Of a stretch of DNA of 64,000 bases, positions 9,715 to 18,437 are shown piece after piece. Location of the stretch: contig JBIQJE010000015.1 in NCBI GenBank assembly GCA_044507625.1, positions 1-64,000 of the forward strand, in the 5' to 3' direction. The stretch is from Hyphomicrobium_A sp044507625 (GTDB lineage: Bacteria; Pseudomonadota; Alphaproteobacteria; Rhizobiales; Hyphomicrobiaceae). The position numbers and the translations under genes are program-made. The notes beneath the pieces are model-generated. The model was not told the DNA's origin. It was given only the letters and a program-made list of their open reading frames with translations, and ran no database searches. Position 1 is the stretch's first letter, and every line of letters starts with the position of its first letter.

Positions 9715-10017
9715 ATGCGTTCTTTGAAACTCAGCTTAGCCGCCACCGCATTGATTTACGCACTTTCGGCGACAGCACATGCCGACTGCATCAAGGTCGA
9801 GGCGCTCGGCGAAGCCGTGACCCACGATATCGCCGAGGTGTTCGCCACGCACGGTCTTGCAAACATCATTTATGGGAAGGGTCGCGTGGGTAAGGGCCCT
9901 GTCCACACGAAGTGCGTCGATGGCTCGGCCACAACGACGTGCCGCTCCTGGCAGACGGCGTGCACGGCAACCGCGCCCCACACCTGCTTAGGCGCTTGGC
10001 TTTGCCTGCCCTTGTGA
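9715..10017 (+). CDS. Small secreted cysteine-containing protein
   Basis: A 100-residue protein whose ATG lies four bases after a strong GGAGGGG site. It has a signal peptide (MRSLKLSLAATALIYALSATAHA, predicted cut before DCIK). The mature 77 residues contain five cysteines, several near the C-terminus (TTTCRSWQTACTATAPHTC), which suggests disulfides in the periplasm. No family recognised. It stands alone at the edge of an eroded accessory stretch. Confidence 0.65.
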   Translation: MRSLKLSLAATALIYALSATAHADCIKVEALGEAVTHDIAEVFATHGLANIIYGKGRVGKGPVHTKCVDGSATTTCRSWQTACTATAPHTCLGAWLCLPL

Positions 10018-10329
10018 CGCTGTAGTTGGCGCAATGAGCGTCTTCGGAAGAGGATCCGCCGCGCCGCACATTGATCGCGAGCGCGGCTTCCTTCCGCTTG
10101 GCGTCGGCAAAGTGTTGCGGAAACACCGAGCCGGACCAGCGGTGCTTTCGTAGCCGGGCAAATCTGGCGCCTTGGAGTGCTACCGCAAGGCCGCTAACTC
10201 CGCGTGCGGTCGGGAACGGCCCGAACACCAACGGATGGCTATCTGACGACGCTGTGGCGCTGGCGCATGAAGACAACGTGGACGAAGTGTCCCACCGACC
10301 CCTAGAGGAGTGCCACGAACCAACGCACG
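10018..10329. other. Stretch with no supportable gene
   Basis: About 310 bases between the small secreted protein and the broken immunity-like gene. Both strands have open frames, but none has a ribosome site, domain or composition that supports it. The first of two imperfect direct repeats (10284-10316) is at its right end. It is probably decayed accessory DNA. Confidence 0.5.
10284..10316 (+). repeat. Imperfect direct repeat, copy 1
   Basis: GAAGTGTCCCACCGACCCCT followed by AGAGGAGTGCCAC. It matches the copy at 11010-11044 with few differences. The two copies flank the broken immunity-like gene. The core CCCCTAGAGG is close to a palindrome, which is exact in the other copy. Confidence 0.7.
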
Positions 10330-10991
10330 ACGACAAATGTTCGAACCCGCACCGGAGCCGACGTGGCCTAGCTCATCAGAGAACCCTTCGACCACAAGGG
10401 ACTCGCCGGGCCAGATTGTACGCAGGACCAGTTCTTGTCGTTTCTCGCACCCTTTGCGCGTGGAGAGCCGCTAACACCCGAGCTTCTCGCTCATAAGCCC
10501 GATCCCTACTACATCGACCCGCCTGAAAGAGGCGGCCTGCCCGACATGTTCGATGCAAAGCATGTCTGGACTGTCAGCGAGAAGGTCAAAGCTATCATCG
10601 AAGACCTGGAGCCTGGCATCCACACGTTCCGGTCGAGCCCATCGTTCGTGGTTCTGGGCGCAGCTTTGGAACTTACTTTCTTCTCTACGTCGGGCAAGTG
10701 ATCGACGCCGTGGTGATTGAAGAGTCGGTGTTTCGGGATGGTCGAGGTAGTGCGGGCTTCAACCAAGCGCCTGGTTTAGTCGAGGCAGTTCTCGACGGCC
10801 GCCTGATCGCGGGAAAGCATCTCTGGCGCGGCGGACTTGGAAAATGGGGAGGTGGAGGAGATCCGTTTTGGCCTTATCGCTTCTGCTCTGACGAGCTTAG
10901 GCGGCGCCTGGAAGAAGCTAATGCAGAAGGGTGGCGCTTTGATCCATGCGAAGTGCGCGAACAGAATTTCGTTGAAGTCAGTTCTGACTAA
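10330..10991 (+). pseudogene. Broken Imm11/DUF1629-like immunity gene
   Basis: Two overlapping reading frames make one protein. Frame A runs from an in-frame TAG at 10369-10371 through LIREPFDHKGLAGPD and YYIDPPERGG to HTFRSSPSFVVLG. Near 10645-10662 the sense switches to frame B: RSFGTYFLLYVGQVIDAVVIEES, then GKHLWRGG, YRFCSDELRRRLEEA and GWRFDPCEV. The order H-x-F, YFLL, IDA, S, HLWR, FCSDEL, GWRF resembles the Imm11 (DUF1629) immunity family of polymorphic toxin systems (recognition by eye, moderate). One stop plus one frameshift make it a pseudogene unless they are sequencing errors. No partner toxin is visible nearby. Confidence 0.55.
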
Positions 10992-11009
10992 GGGGACAAA
11001 AGCTTGACC

Positions 11010-11044
11010 GAAGTGTCCGCCGGCCCCTAGGGGAGTGTCCCACC
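11010..11044 (+). repeat. Imperfect direct repeat, copy 2
   Basis: GAAGTGTCCGCCGGCCCCTA followed by GGGGAGTGTCCCAC. It is the partner of 10284-10316 and contains the exact palindrome CCCCTAGGGG at 11024-11033. It lies about 45 bases from the 3' end of tRNA-Glu. Confidence 0.7.
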
Positions 11045-11090
11045 ACTGATTGCAAAACGTTGATTTTGCTTGCTGATTTCGGGGGCGTGG

Positions 11091-11162
11091 CGGTCCCTAC
11101 GGGAGTCGAACCCGTCTTTTCAGATTGAAAATCTGACGTCCTAACCGATAGACGAAGGGACC
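11091..11162 (-). tRNA. tRNA-Glu (anticodon UUC)
   Basis: Read on the minus strand the gene begins GGTCCCT and its acceptor partner AGGGACC closes the stem, with discriminator G at 11091; CCA is not encoded. The anticodon stem TCAGA/TCTGA encloses the loop TTTTCAA, giving anticodon TTC. The T-arm GACGGGTTCGACTCCCGT is canonical. The 72-base length before CCA addition fits tRNA-Glu. Its 3' end faces the eroded accessory stretch. Confidence 0.95.
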
Positions 11163-11546
11163 AGCAGGCCGATGGGTATAGGGGCGATTTGCGCCCCGCG
11201 CAAGCAACCCGCCAGCGCGGCGAAACGCCATCGTGGAAAGCCCATCACTAAAGCCAGCCAGAACCTCCGGCGGCCGGGTCCTTCCCACGTGCTGGTTGGC
11301 GCTGTTCTATACAAGCTGCTCCATGCAACAGGCGCGCTGCGCCCCGTGTAGGTGGCCCGCACCCTGACCCCGGCTCCCAGCTTGGCGAGCGAAGGTTGGG
11401 CTCACGCGCCCCCGCAAACGGTGCCCGCTTGGCGGCGCAATTTGCGGGGTCGTAGTTCCAGCATCACACAAGCAAACGGCCGGCGCCGCTGATCGCGAGC
11501 ACCGGCCGAGACTGGAATCCGCGCGATCGGGTCGCAACGCGCGCCG
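11163..11546. other. Intergenic stretch upstream of tRNA-Glu
   Basis: About 380 bases between the tRNA 5' end and the YidB-like gene. It should hold the tRNA promoter on the minus strand. No supportable coding frame, repeat or hairpin was found. Confidence 0.5.
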
Positions 11547-12062
11547 TCAGTGGCCTCCGAGGCGCTGGCCTGGACCGCCCGGCGAGCCCGCCCGATTGCC
11601 GTTCGTCAGATTGTCGATTAGGCCAGGCAGCGCCTTGGCGAGTTGTGAAAGGAGATCATCCTGGCTGCAGCCGGCCTTGTCGGCCATCTGGCTGACGGTG
11701 TCTTTGCCGAGCGCCTGTCCGAGATGATCGGGCTGCACCGGCTTGTTCTCGCCGTTGCCAATCCAGGAGCGGACCGCATCGTCGAGACCGGCGGACTGCA
11801 GCTGCTGAAGAAGTGCTCCGAGCCCGCCCAGAGCGCCGAGATCGACACCCCCGGCCTGTCCCTGTTGGCCGGCAGCGGGATTATTGGCCGCCTGCGGCGT
11901 CTGGCTTTGCTGCTGTCGCTGCTGCTGCGGCGCCTCCGCCGACTGCTGGCCCTGATCATCGGGCGCTTGTCCCGTCAGCAGCTCCTGGAAGATCACGACA
12001 AGCGGTTGGGGCACGTTGCCGTTCTGAGCTAGCTGCCGGAGCGTATCGTCGAGAAAACCCAT
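11547..12062 (-). CDS. YidB-like (DUF937-type) protein
   Basis: A 171-residue soluble protein starting MGFLDDTLRQLAQ. A Gln/Ala/Pro-rich low-complexity linker (about residues 35-70, with QQQRQQQSQTPQAA) is followed by the conserved C-terminal half: GLGALLQQLQSAGLDDAVRSWIGNGENKPVQPDHLGQALG and the DDLLSQLAKALPGLIDNLT region. This WIG-G-N-P and LGQALG pattern is typical of YidB-like proteins, whose function is not established. The C-terminus is Gly-rich. The glutamine linker may be expansion-prone. Confidence 0.82.
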   Translation of the reverse strand: MGFLDDTLRQLAQNGNVPQPLVVIFQELLTGQAPDDQGQQSAEAPQQQRQQQSQTPQAANNPAAGQQGQAGGVDLGALGGLGALLQQLQSAGLDDAVRSWIGNGENKPVQPDHLGQALGKDTVSQMADKAGCSQDDLLSQLAKALPGLIDNLTNGNRAGSPGGPGQRLGGH

Positions 12063-12119
12063 AACTTGCTCTCCTATACTCTGCCTTTGCGTTGCGCGTG
12101 TATCGCGCCGACGTGCGGT

Positions 12120-13103
12120 TCAGTGTGCGTTGAGCCGCTTGTTGCACTCGCTGTAGTAGCCGCCGCCTTCCTCGGTCCATTTGGGCTCGGCGATGCCCGC
12201 TTCCTTGTTGGCCTGGTATTGATCGCGGCATGTCAGCATGCGCGCCTGCCCGCCGGGCAGGTGCGAATACTTCTTGGAAACGGCATCGGGGAAGGCCCCG
12301 GCCGCCGTCGGCTGCATTCCGCCGGAGCGCTGCGCCGTAACAGTCGGACAGCCTGCAGAGCGGAAGGCATTCCACGTCATGCCGTTGAGGGTGCCCGCGG
12401 CCTTGGCCGCCTGGTAGCGCGAGCTACATTCCTGCTCGCTCACCTTCGTCTTCGTCCGCTCCGTAGCGGACTTCGCAGCACCGCGCTTTTCCATCGGCGC
12501 CGCTGCAGGCGCCGCTGCATTCTTTTGCGCGGGCCCCTTGGTCGCTGCGGTTTTGCTGACGCAGCCCGCGGACCGGAACTCATTCCACGTCATGTCGCCC
12601 AGCGTGCCGTCTGCCTTCGCCGCATTGTAGCGGGCGCTGCATTCGCGCTGTGTGACCTTGGCATGGGAGTCGGCACCGTTCTTCGCGGCGGCCGCTTTTG
12701 CTTCATGCCCGGAAGTGCGCGCTTCTTTCTCGGTGCGTGCCGGCTGCGCCGGCGCTGCGGTTTTCGTGACGCAGCCCGCGGACCGGAACGCGTTCCATGT
12801 CATGTCGCCGAGCGTGCCGTCAGCCTTTGCTGCCTTATAGCGGGCGCTGCATTCTTTCGTGCTGGGTCCCGCCGCAGCGTGTGTCGCTTTTGTCGTTTCC
12901 GCTGCCGTGCTCGCGCCGGCGCCGCATTCGGCAGCGCGGAATTGCGCCCAGTTCTTGCCGCCTAGCGTTCCGGCTTTTTCCGCCGCCTTATACTTCTCGC
13001 TGCACTGCTGCATCGTCAGTGCGTCTGCGGGCTGCGCCAGGGCGAGTACGGTGAGAGCCGCAAGGCCCCCGAGCACTCGGTTAGCACGGTTCGACATTGC
13101 CAT
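12120..13103 (-). CDS. Secreted protein with five cysteine-bearing repeat modules
   Basis: A 327-residue protein with signal peptide MAMSNRANRVLGG through PADA. The mature chain has four near-identical modules of about 28 residues, each starting with CS-x-(R/K)Y and ending in a second Cys (for example CSARYKAAKADGTLGD then MTWNAFRSAGC), plus a diverged fifth (CRDQYQANKEAG to YYSEC). Ala/Lys/Thr-rich linkers separate them. Two Cys per module suggest one disulfide each in the periplasm (inference). ATG at 13103 gives the cleanest signal peptide; an upstream in-frame ATG would add about 21 residues. The module resembles short stress-related repeats, but no function is known to me. Confidence 0.75.
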   Translation of the reverse strand: MAMSNRANRVLGGLAALTVLALAQPADALTMQQCSEKYKAAEKAGTLGGKNWAQFRAAECGAGASTAAETTKATHAAAGPSTKECSARYKAAKADGTLGDMTWNAFRSAGCVTKTAAPAQPARTEKEARTSGHEAKAAAAKNGADSHAKVTQRECSARYNAAKADGTLGDMTWNEFRSAGCVSKTAATKGPAQKNAAAPAAAPMEKRGAAKSATERTKTKVSEQECSSRYQAAKAAGTLNGMTWNAFRSAGCPTVTAQRSGGMQPTAAGAFPDAVSKKYSHLPGGQARMLTCRDQYQANKEAGIAEPKWTEEGGGYYSECNKRLNAH

Positions 13104-13381
13104 GACCTCACACGCTGCCAGATGAGATTTCTGCCGCTTGGAGGTGATCACCGTATATGCCCACAAGCAATGAAAGGTGCGCCGTAGACTTTATGTTTGG
13201 CGAACGAAATGCCGCCCTTTTGTCGCTTGTTCGATGGCGTGAATTTTGGATGGGACACGCAACGCGGGACGCGGGCTCGCCGGACGCATTAGGCCGCGCT
13301 CGGGCACGGCCCGCGACTGTCGTTCACGATCAAATGGTGCAGGAGCTGCGGGCAAGCCTTGAGCTTCGATCACCATTTCCA

Positions 13382-16156
13382 TCAGTTGCCGAAGCTGCGG
13401 CGGAACACATCGTTCGCCGACAAGCCGCTGCTGCTGACACGCGTCGAATAGCTGCCGCCGCCTCCGCCGCCGCTGCGCGACTTTGAAGAGCTTGCGTGGC
13501 TTGCCGTACGGCGGCTGGAATGGCTCGAAGCGCTGCGGCTCGCCTTGCGTGACGACGACGAACGCTCAAGACGCCGCGCCAGCTCGACCTGCGCGAGGTG
13601 ATCGGTACCCTTGTCGATCTGTCCCCACTTGCCCTCGAGCGCCTGGGTGATGCGCTTTTCGTGGCCGTATATATCTTCTTCGGTCTTGACGTCTCCGTCT
13701 TCATCGACCTGGGCCGTGAAGTACGTGATATGCACCGGGATGTGCTTGTCGAGCTGAATGCCGTTTTCCTCGGCCTTCCCCTTCACGAGGGCGGCCACCG
13801 TCTCGGGGCTCCATCCCTTGTCGATGTCGAGCAGAACCTGCGCCAGCACGAGGGGATTGCGTACCCTCACGCACCCGTGGCTGAAGGTGCGTTGCGAAGA
13901 GTTGAACAGCTTCTTGCTCGGCGTGTCGTGCAGGTAGACCGCGTGCTTGTTCGGGAAGGTGAATTTCAACTGCCCGAGTGCGTTGCCGGGGCCCGACGGC
14001 TGGTAGACATCATAATTGCGGATGTCGGACTTGCCCCAGTTGACCTTCCACGGATTGACCTCGCGGCCGTTGCGCACGAGCTTCATGCCCTGGCGATGGA
14101 AGTATCCGCCTCCACGCATGAGGCTCGGATAAACCTCATTCATCTTGATGCTCTGGGGGACGATCCAGCGCGGATGGAAGTAGATGGTCTGGATGTCCTC
14201 TGAGAAGATCGGCGTCTGCGTGCTTTTGGTGCCGACCACGACCCGTTCCTCGTGCTTCACTTCGCCATTGCGCACGACGCGCACCAGGTATTCGGGGATA
14301 TTGATCCAGACGTAGGTCTCGCCGAGGTCTTCCGGCATCCAGCGCCATTCTTCCATGTTCGCCAGCAAGGTCCGCTGCGAAACGTTCTGGCCGTCATTCA
14401 AAGCACGGCGCGTCTTGGCATTGATGGTGCCGTTCGCCGGTGAGATTCCGCGCTTCGTCTGGAAGCGCTTCACCGCTTCGGCGAGCGCGTCGTCGTAGTA
14501 GGTCTTGTCGACCCCGTACGCCGGCACGCCCAGCCGGTCGCGCACGAGCGCGATCTGCTCATCCGCCGTGCCGGGGCTGAGCTGATTGCCCTTGGGGATC
14601 GTCAGTGCGCCGTCCTCGCCGGCGTTGCGGCGGGCGAGGTACTGCTGCCGCAATCTTTCGAATTGCGGATGCTGGGGGTGCTGCTTGCGCAGGAAGGCGT
14701 CGGGCACGCCGGTCGCAGCCACATCGGCCATGACGAGATAGGGCGGACGCAGCTGCGGCTTGCGATCGAGGTAGGAGCTGAGCTGCGTTGCAGGATCCGC
14801 GATGCGCCCGCCTCGGGCGTAGCGTGCATATTTCAGTATGGCGAGCGAAAGGCCGACTTCCGCCGCGGCTAGCTCCTTGTCGGTAAGGTGCTCGGATTCA
14901 GTTGCTGCGGGTAATTCGGGCACTTGGAAATCGGCGGCCGAAAGTCCCCAGTCGTCGGCACGCTTCAGCTCATCGATCGCCGCGGTCGCCGCGTGCGTCC
15001 AACCCGAGCGGGTAACCCAAACCGGTGCATTGCGGCCCGCATAGAACATCCACAGCGCGTCGCGGTCCGCCTGCACCGTGCCATCGGGGAGGGGACCGAG
15101 GAGCAACTTGCGCACATCGAGCACGAGCTTGTTGTCCGACCCCAGGAAGTAGTCCGGTCGCGGTGGCTCGGGCTGCATCGGCGCGGCGGCGGCGGGCGTG
15201 GCAATGAAGTTGAGGCCGAGCGTCAGTCCGGCAAACACGCTTGCGACTTTGATCGAGGGCTTTTGCAGGGGCTTTGGAGGCATCTGGTTACTACTCTCTG
15301 CAGCGAGGGGTTCAAGGGACGCGGTGCGAGCATCGTCCAAGCTGAGGATGCCGGCAGCGGCGACGGTCCTCAGCACGAAGTCCCGCGCGCGGCGGGCGGC
15401 TTTTGCGTGGCGGTCGAGACGGCGCGCTTCCGGCGCCTGGGGCAGGGCGACGAGGAGCGCGGCCTCGCTGTTGGTGAGATGCTGGGGCTCTTTGCCGAAG
15501 AATTGGATCGATGCGGCGCGGACGCCTTTGATACGCCCGCCGAACGGCGCCAGCGCCAGGTACAGGCTCAAGATCTCGCGCTTGGTGAGCAGCGTTTCGA
15601 GCTGTATGGCGCGCACGATCTGGCGCATCTTCACCGACGCCGCGCGCTTGTATTGATTGTCGAGAAGACGCGCGACTTGCATCGTGAGCGTCGAGCCGCC
15701 GGTGACGATGCGCTGCTTCACGAACAGATCGCGCACCGCGCGCATAAGACCCACCGGGTCGACGCCGAAATGCGAATAGAAGCGCCGGTCTTCGAATGCG
15801 AACAGCATTTCGAGATACCGCGGATCGACCCTGTCGGGATCGAACGGGACGACGAGCCCTTTCGCAGCGCGCCCGCGCTGCTCGGCGCCACCCGCGCCAT
15901 TGTTCGACGCCGTAACCACCTCCGAAAGATTTGTGATCGGCGGCGGCCCCAGTCTCAGGAACGCGATCTGCAGGGCGATGTAGGCGAGAGACGCCACGGC
16001 AACCAGCGCCAGCGCGGCGTTGACGGCATAGCGGGCGAGCCGTGTGTCGGCGATGTTGCGCCAACTACGTTGCGGGAACGGTTCCATCGCCCCCTGTCTC
16101 GCTTCAGGTTCGCCGGCCGAGATGAGTGCTCCGCCAGCGTCTGTGGCTACCGACAT
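13382..16156 (-). CDS. Fused peptidoglycan glycosyltransferase (GT51) and L,D-transpeptidase
   Basis: One frame of 924 residues. ATG at 16156 follows GAGGG. Residues about 35-60 form a transmembrane anchor (VNAALALVAVASLAYIAL). A GT51 domain follows, with FEDRRFYSHFGVDP (catalytic Glu), GGSTLTMQVARLL and LETLLTKREILSLYLALAP, closest in style to the N-terminal part of PBP1C. Near residue 292 is Met (15283), followed by a signal-peptide-like stretch ending IATPAAAAP. The rest is a YcbB-type L,D-transpeptidase: a peptidoglycan-binding-like domain and the catalytic motif TFSHGCVRVRNP. The tail is Ser/Arg/Gly-rich. It could make glycan strands and 3-3 cross-links in one polypeptide. Alternatively, translation may restart at 15283, giving a separate 633-residue L,D-transpeptidase. 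Confidence 0.85.
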   Translation of the reverse strand: MSVATDAGGALISAGEPEARQGAMEPFPQRSWRNIADTRLARYAVNAALALVAVASLAYIALQIAFLRLGPPPITNLSEVVTASNNGAGGAEQRGRAAKGLVVPFDPDRVDPRYLEMLFAFEDRRFYSHFGVDPVGLMRAVRDLFVKQRIVTGGSTLTMQVARLLDNQYKRAASVKMRQIVRAIQLETLLTKREILSLYLALAPFGGRIKGVRAASIQFFGKEPQHLTNSEAALLVALPQAPEARRLDRHAKAARRARDFVLRTVAAAGILSLDDARTASLEPLAAESSNQMPPKPLQKPSIKVASVFAGLTLGLNFIATPAAAAPMQPEPPRPDYFLGSDNKLVLDVRKLLLGPLPDGTVQADRDALWMFYAGRNAPVWVTRSGWTHAATAAIDELKRADDWGLSAADFQVPELPAATESEHLTDKELAAAEVGLSLAILKYARYARGGRIADPATQLSSYLDRKPQLRPPYLVMADVAATGVPDAFLRKQHPQHPQFERLRQQYLARRNAGEDGALTIPKGNQLSPGTADEQIALVRDRLGVPAYGVDKTYYDDALAEAVKRFQTKRGISPANGTINAKTRRALNDGQNVSQRTLLANMEEWRWMPEDLGETYVWINIPEYLVRVVRNGEVKHEERVVVGTKSTQTPIFSEDIQTIYFHPRWIVPQSIKMNEVYPSLMRGGGYFHRQGMKLVRNGREVNPWKVNWGKSDIRNYDVYQPSGPGNALGQLKFTFPNKHAVYLHDTPSKKLFNSSQRTFSHGCVRVRNPLVLAQVLLDIDKGWSPETVAALVKGKAEENGIQLDKHIPVHITYFTAQVDEDGDVKTEEDIYGHEKRITQALEGKWGQIDKGTDHLAQVELARRLERSSSSRKASRSASSHSSRRTASHASSSKSRSGGGGGGSYSTRVSSSGLSANDVFRRSFGN

Positions 16157-16520
16157 CGTGCCCTCGTCGATGGACTTCAGAGTTCGAAAAGAACTCCATC
16201 CGCAAGCGCGGGCATGCATCAGCTGATAATTGTCAGTGGATCTCAACCGAAACGCTTCAAGCGCGTTTACGCAGGCCAAACTGGATTGGCGCGATTTAAT
16301 TCATACTGCTGAATAGCTCGTCTGCAACGCGCAGGATGGTCCGGGAAGAACCGGCAGCGATGGCGTTTGCGAAGCACGCCGATGCATCTAGATCCCCGCA
16401 AATGATGGGTTCAGAGCTCCATCGGCGCGGCAACGCCCGCGTTCGGAGTGCGCAATCGGCGCCCGCGTAAAACTCTCCAATCGGTGAACTTCCGTCCACT
16501 GCGCGCCGCGCGATGGCGCA
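16157..16520. other. Intergenic stretch
   Basis: About 360 bases between the GT51/L,D-transpeptidase gene and murQ, both leftward. It should contain the fusion gene's promoter. No coding frame with a ribosome site or recognisable family and no clear hairpin was seen. Confidence 0.5.
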
Positions 16521-17441
16521 TCAGAGCCCATCGGTCTCGCTCGCTTCTCCGCCGCTGGCCTTGGCAAGATGATCGATTGCTGCACCAAGTCCGCCGCCGA
16601 CACGTTCCAGAACGGCTTCGGCTTCAGCGAGGTCGTATCCCTGAAGCAGAAGCACGGCGAGCTTCACGCTGCCGCTGGCGCGTTCGAGGGCCTCGCGCAC
16701 CGGCTCGCCGGTCTGTCCTGTGAGATGCGCAACCATGCGTTCGCGCCGTTTGGCGAGCTTGGCGTTGCACGCCTGGACCTCGACCATCATGCCGCGATAG
16801 ACGCGCCCGAGGCGGATCATGACGAGCGTCGAGAGCAGGTTGAGCGTGATGCGTTGAGACGTGCCCGCATTCATGCGCGTCGAGCCGGCGATGGGCTCGG
16901 GGCCGGTCGCGAGGTAGATGGGATATTCCGCATCCGTGAGAAGCGCAGTGTCCGGATTATTCGCGATGCCGACCGTCAGCGCACCGCGCTGGCGGGCTTC
17001 GCGCAGGCATGTCAGCGTGAAGGGCGTCGTACCGCTCGCCGCGACGCCGATGAGCACGTCCTCCGGTCCGATCCGATGGTCTGCTATGAGCTCGCGAGCG
17101 CGGATCGTATCGTCTTCCGCCCCTTCCACTGCCTGTGTCATCGCGGCTTCGCCGCCAGCCAGCAGCAGCAACAGCCGGTCCTTCGGCCAACTGAACGTCG
17201 GTAGCAGCTCGGCGCCGTCTTGAACGGCGAGGCGCCCGGACGTACCTGCACCGGCATAGACGAGGCGTCCGGCATTGCGCAGGCGAGCTTCGATGGCAAG
17301 CGCTGCCGCTTCGATGGCTTGGCGCGCCTCGCGCACGGCCGCAACCGAGGCGAGTTGGCCATCGATCATGGCATCGAGAATATCTCCGGGCTGCCACAGG
17401 TCGATATCGGCGTAGCGCGGACTTAACTGTTCCGTATGCAT
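16521..17441 (-). CDS. murQ: N-acetylmuramic acid 6-phosphate etherase
   Basis: Cleaves the lactyl ether of MurNAc-6-P to give GlcNAc-6-P and lactate in cell-wall recycling. The 306 residues contain the family start TEQLSPRYADIDLW, the SIS-domain sugar-phosphate site GRLVYAGAGTSGRLAVQDGAE, GVAASGTTPFT, GIANNPDTAL, GPEPIAGSTRMNAGT and a C-terminal domain with MVAHLTG. It is divergent from the kinase/SIS/nagA operon with an 84-base gap, so the four genes probably form one amino-sugar recycling unit with shared regulation. Confidence 0.95.
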   Translation of the reverse strand: MHTEQLSPRYADIDLWQPGDILDAMIDGQLASVAAVREARQAIEAAALAIEARLRNAGRLVYAGAGTSGRLAVQDGAELLPTFSWPKDRLLLLLAGGEAAMTQAVEGAEDDTIRARELIADHRIGPEDVLIGVAASGTTPFTLTCLREARQRGALTVGIANNPDTALLTDAEYPIYLATGPEPIAGSTRMNAGTSQRITLNLLSTLVMIRLGRVYRGMMVEVQACNAKLAKRRERMVAHLTGQTGEPVREALERASGSVKLAVLLLQGYDLAEAEAVLERVGGGLGAAIDHLAKASGGEASETDGL

Positions 17442-17525
17442 GCAGGCAGCGTCGGCTCCGGGCCCCTTGGCCAGCGTCTATACTGTCTCGCTGTCATAAC
17501 GTAGGTGCTCGGAAAGTTGCATCCA

Positions 17526-18431
17526 ATGGGCCGAACGGCGTTACTTCTTGGTGTCGATGGTGGCGGAACCGGCTGCCGCGCGCGCCTGACCGATCTCGAC
17601 GGGCAGGTGCTAGGCGAGGGCACGGCGGGTCCGGCCAACATCCGCTTCGGCCTCAAGGAGAGCTTCGATGCCGTGGTGCGCGCCACCGAGGACTGTCTCG
17701 AGGAAGCCGGCCTTTCGGCGGACGAGGTCGACATCGTCGCCTGCCTGGCCTTGGCTGGGGCGAGCGAGCCGACGCATCTCGCAGCCGCCCGCACATACAA
17801 CCTGCCATTCATGCAAACGATCCTCACGACGGACGCGCATGCCGCATGCATCGGCGCGCACGGCGGTCAGAACGGCGGCATCATCATCATCGGCACCGGC
17901 AGCGTCGGCTGGGGTCTCGTTGGCGGGCGCGAGTACCGCGTCGGCGGATGGGGCTTTCCGGTGTCCGACGAGGGCAGCGGCGCATGGCTCGGGTGCGAGG
18001 TCGCGCGGCGCGTGCTGTGGGCCTACGACGGCCGCGCACCCTGGACGGATATGCTCAAGCGTGTGCTGGAGCGCTTCGACGGCGACCCCCATGCGATCGT
18101 GCGCTGGATGGGGCAGGCCCGGCCGCGGGACTTCGCGGTTCTTGCCCCGCTCGTCCTGGAATATGCTGCCCGCAACGATCCCGCCTCGCGCGAGTTGCTC
18201 ACCGCAGCGGGGCAGCACATCGATGCCATTGCCCGTCGCCTCGCTACGTTGGGCGTGCCGAGACTGGCATTGTCGGGTGGTCTTGCCGCGAGCATCGAGC
18301 CGTGGCTGGCTCCGGACACCCGCCAGCTTCTCGTCACACCGAAGGGCGATGCATTGAGCGGAGCGTTGCAGCTCGCGCGCGACGCCGCACTCCACATGGT
18401 GGCGCCGCAGGTGGCGGCAAACCGTTCATGA
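17526..18431 (+). CDS. BadF/BadG-type N-acetylglucosamine kinase
   Basis: An ASKHA-fold ATP-dependent sugar kinase, here most likely phosphorylating GlcNAc (context). The 301 residues start with the phosphate-1 loop LLGVDGGGTGCRARLTD. DAHAACIGAHGG, IIIIGTGSVGWG, DEGSGAWLGCEVARR and the adenosine motif LALSGGLAASI follow in the BadF order. ATG at 17526 is chosen; an in-frame GTG at 17505 would add seven residues and neither has a strong ribosome site. It is followed after six bases by the SIS-protein gene. Confidence 0.88.
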   Translation: MGRTALLLGVDGGGTGCRARLTDLDGQVLGEGTAGPANIRFGLKESFDAVVRATEDCLEEAGLSADEVDIVACLALAGASEPTHLAAARTYNLPFMQTILTTDAHAACIGAHGGQNGGIIIIGTGSVGWGLVGGREYRVGGWGFPVSDEGSGAWLGCEVARRVLWAYDGRAPWTDMLKRVLERFDGDPHAIVRWMGQARPRDFAVLAPLVLEYAARNDPASRELLTAAGQHIDAIARRLATLGVPRLALSGGLAASIEPWLAPDTRQLLVTPKGDALSGALQLARDAALHMVAPQVAANRS

Positions 18432-18437
18432 CAATCG

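Noticed and set aside
10018..11162. Integrated element using tRNA-Glu as attachment site
   Set aside because: I found no second copy of the tRNA 3' end, no integrase and no clear element boundary.
13157..13486. Plus-strand frame upstream of the GT51/L,D-transpeptidase stop
   Set aside because: No ribosome site or domain, and overlaps the Ser/Gly-rich end of the opposite gene.
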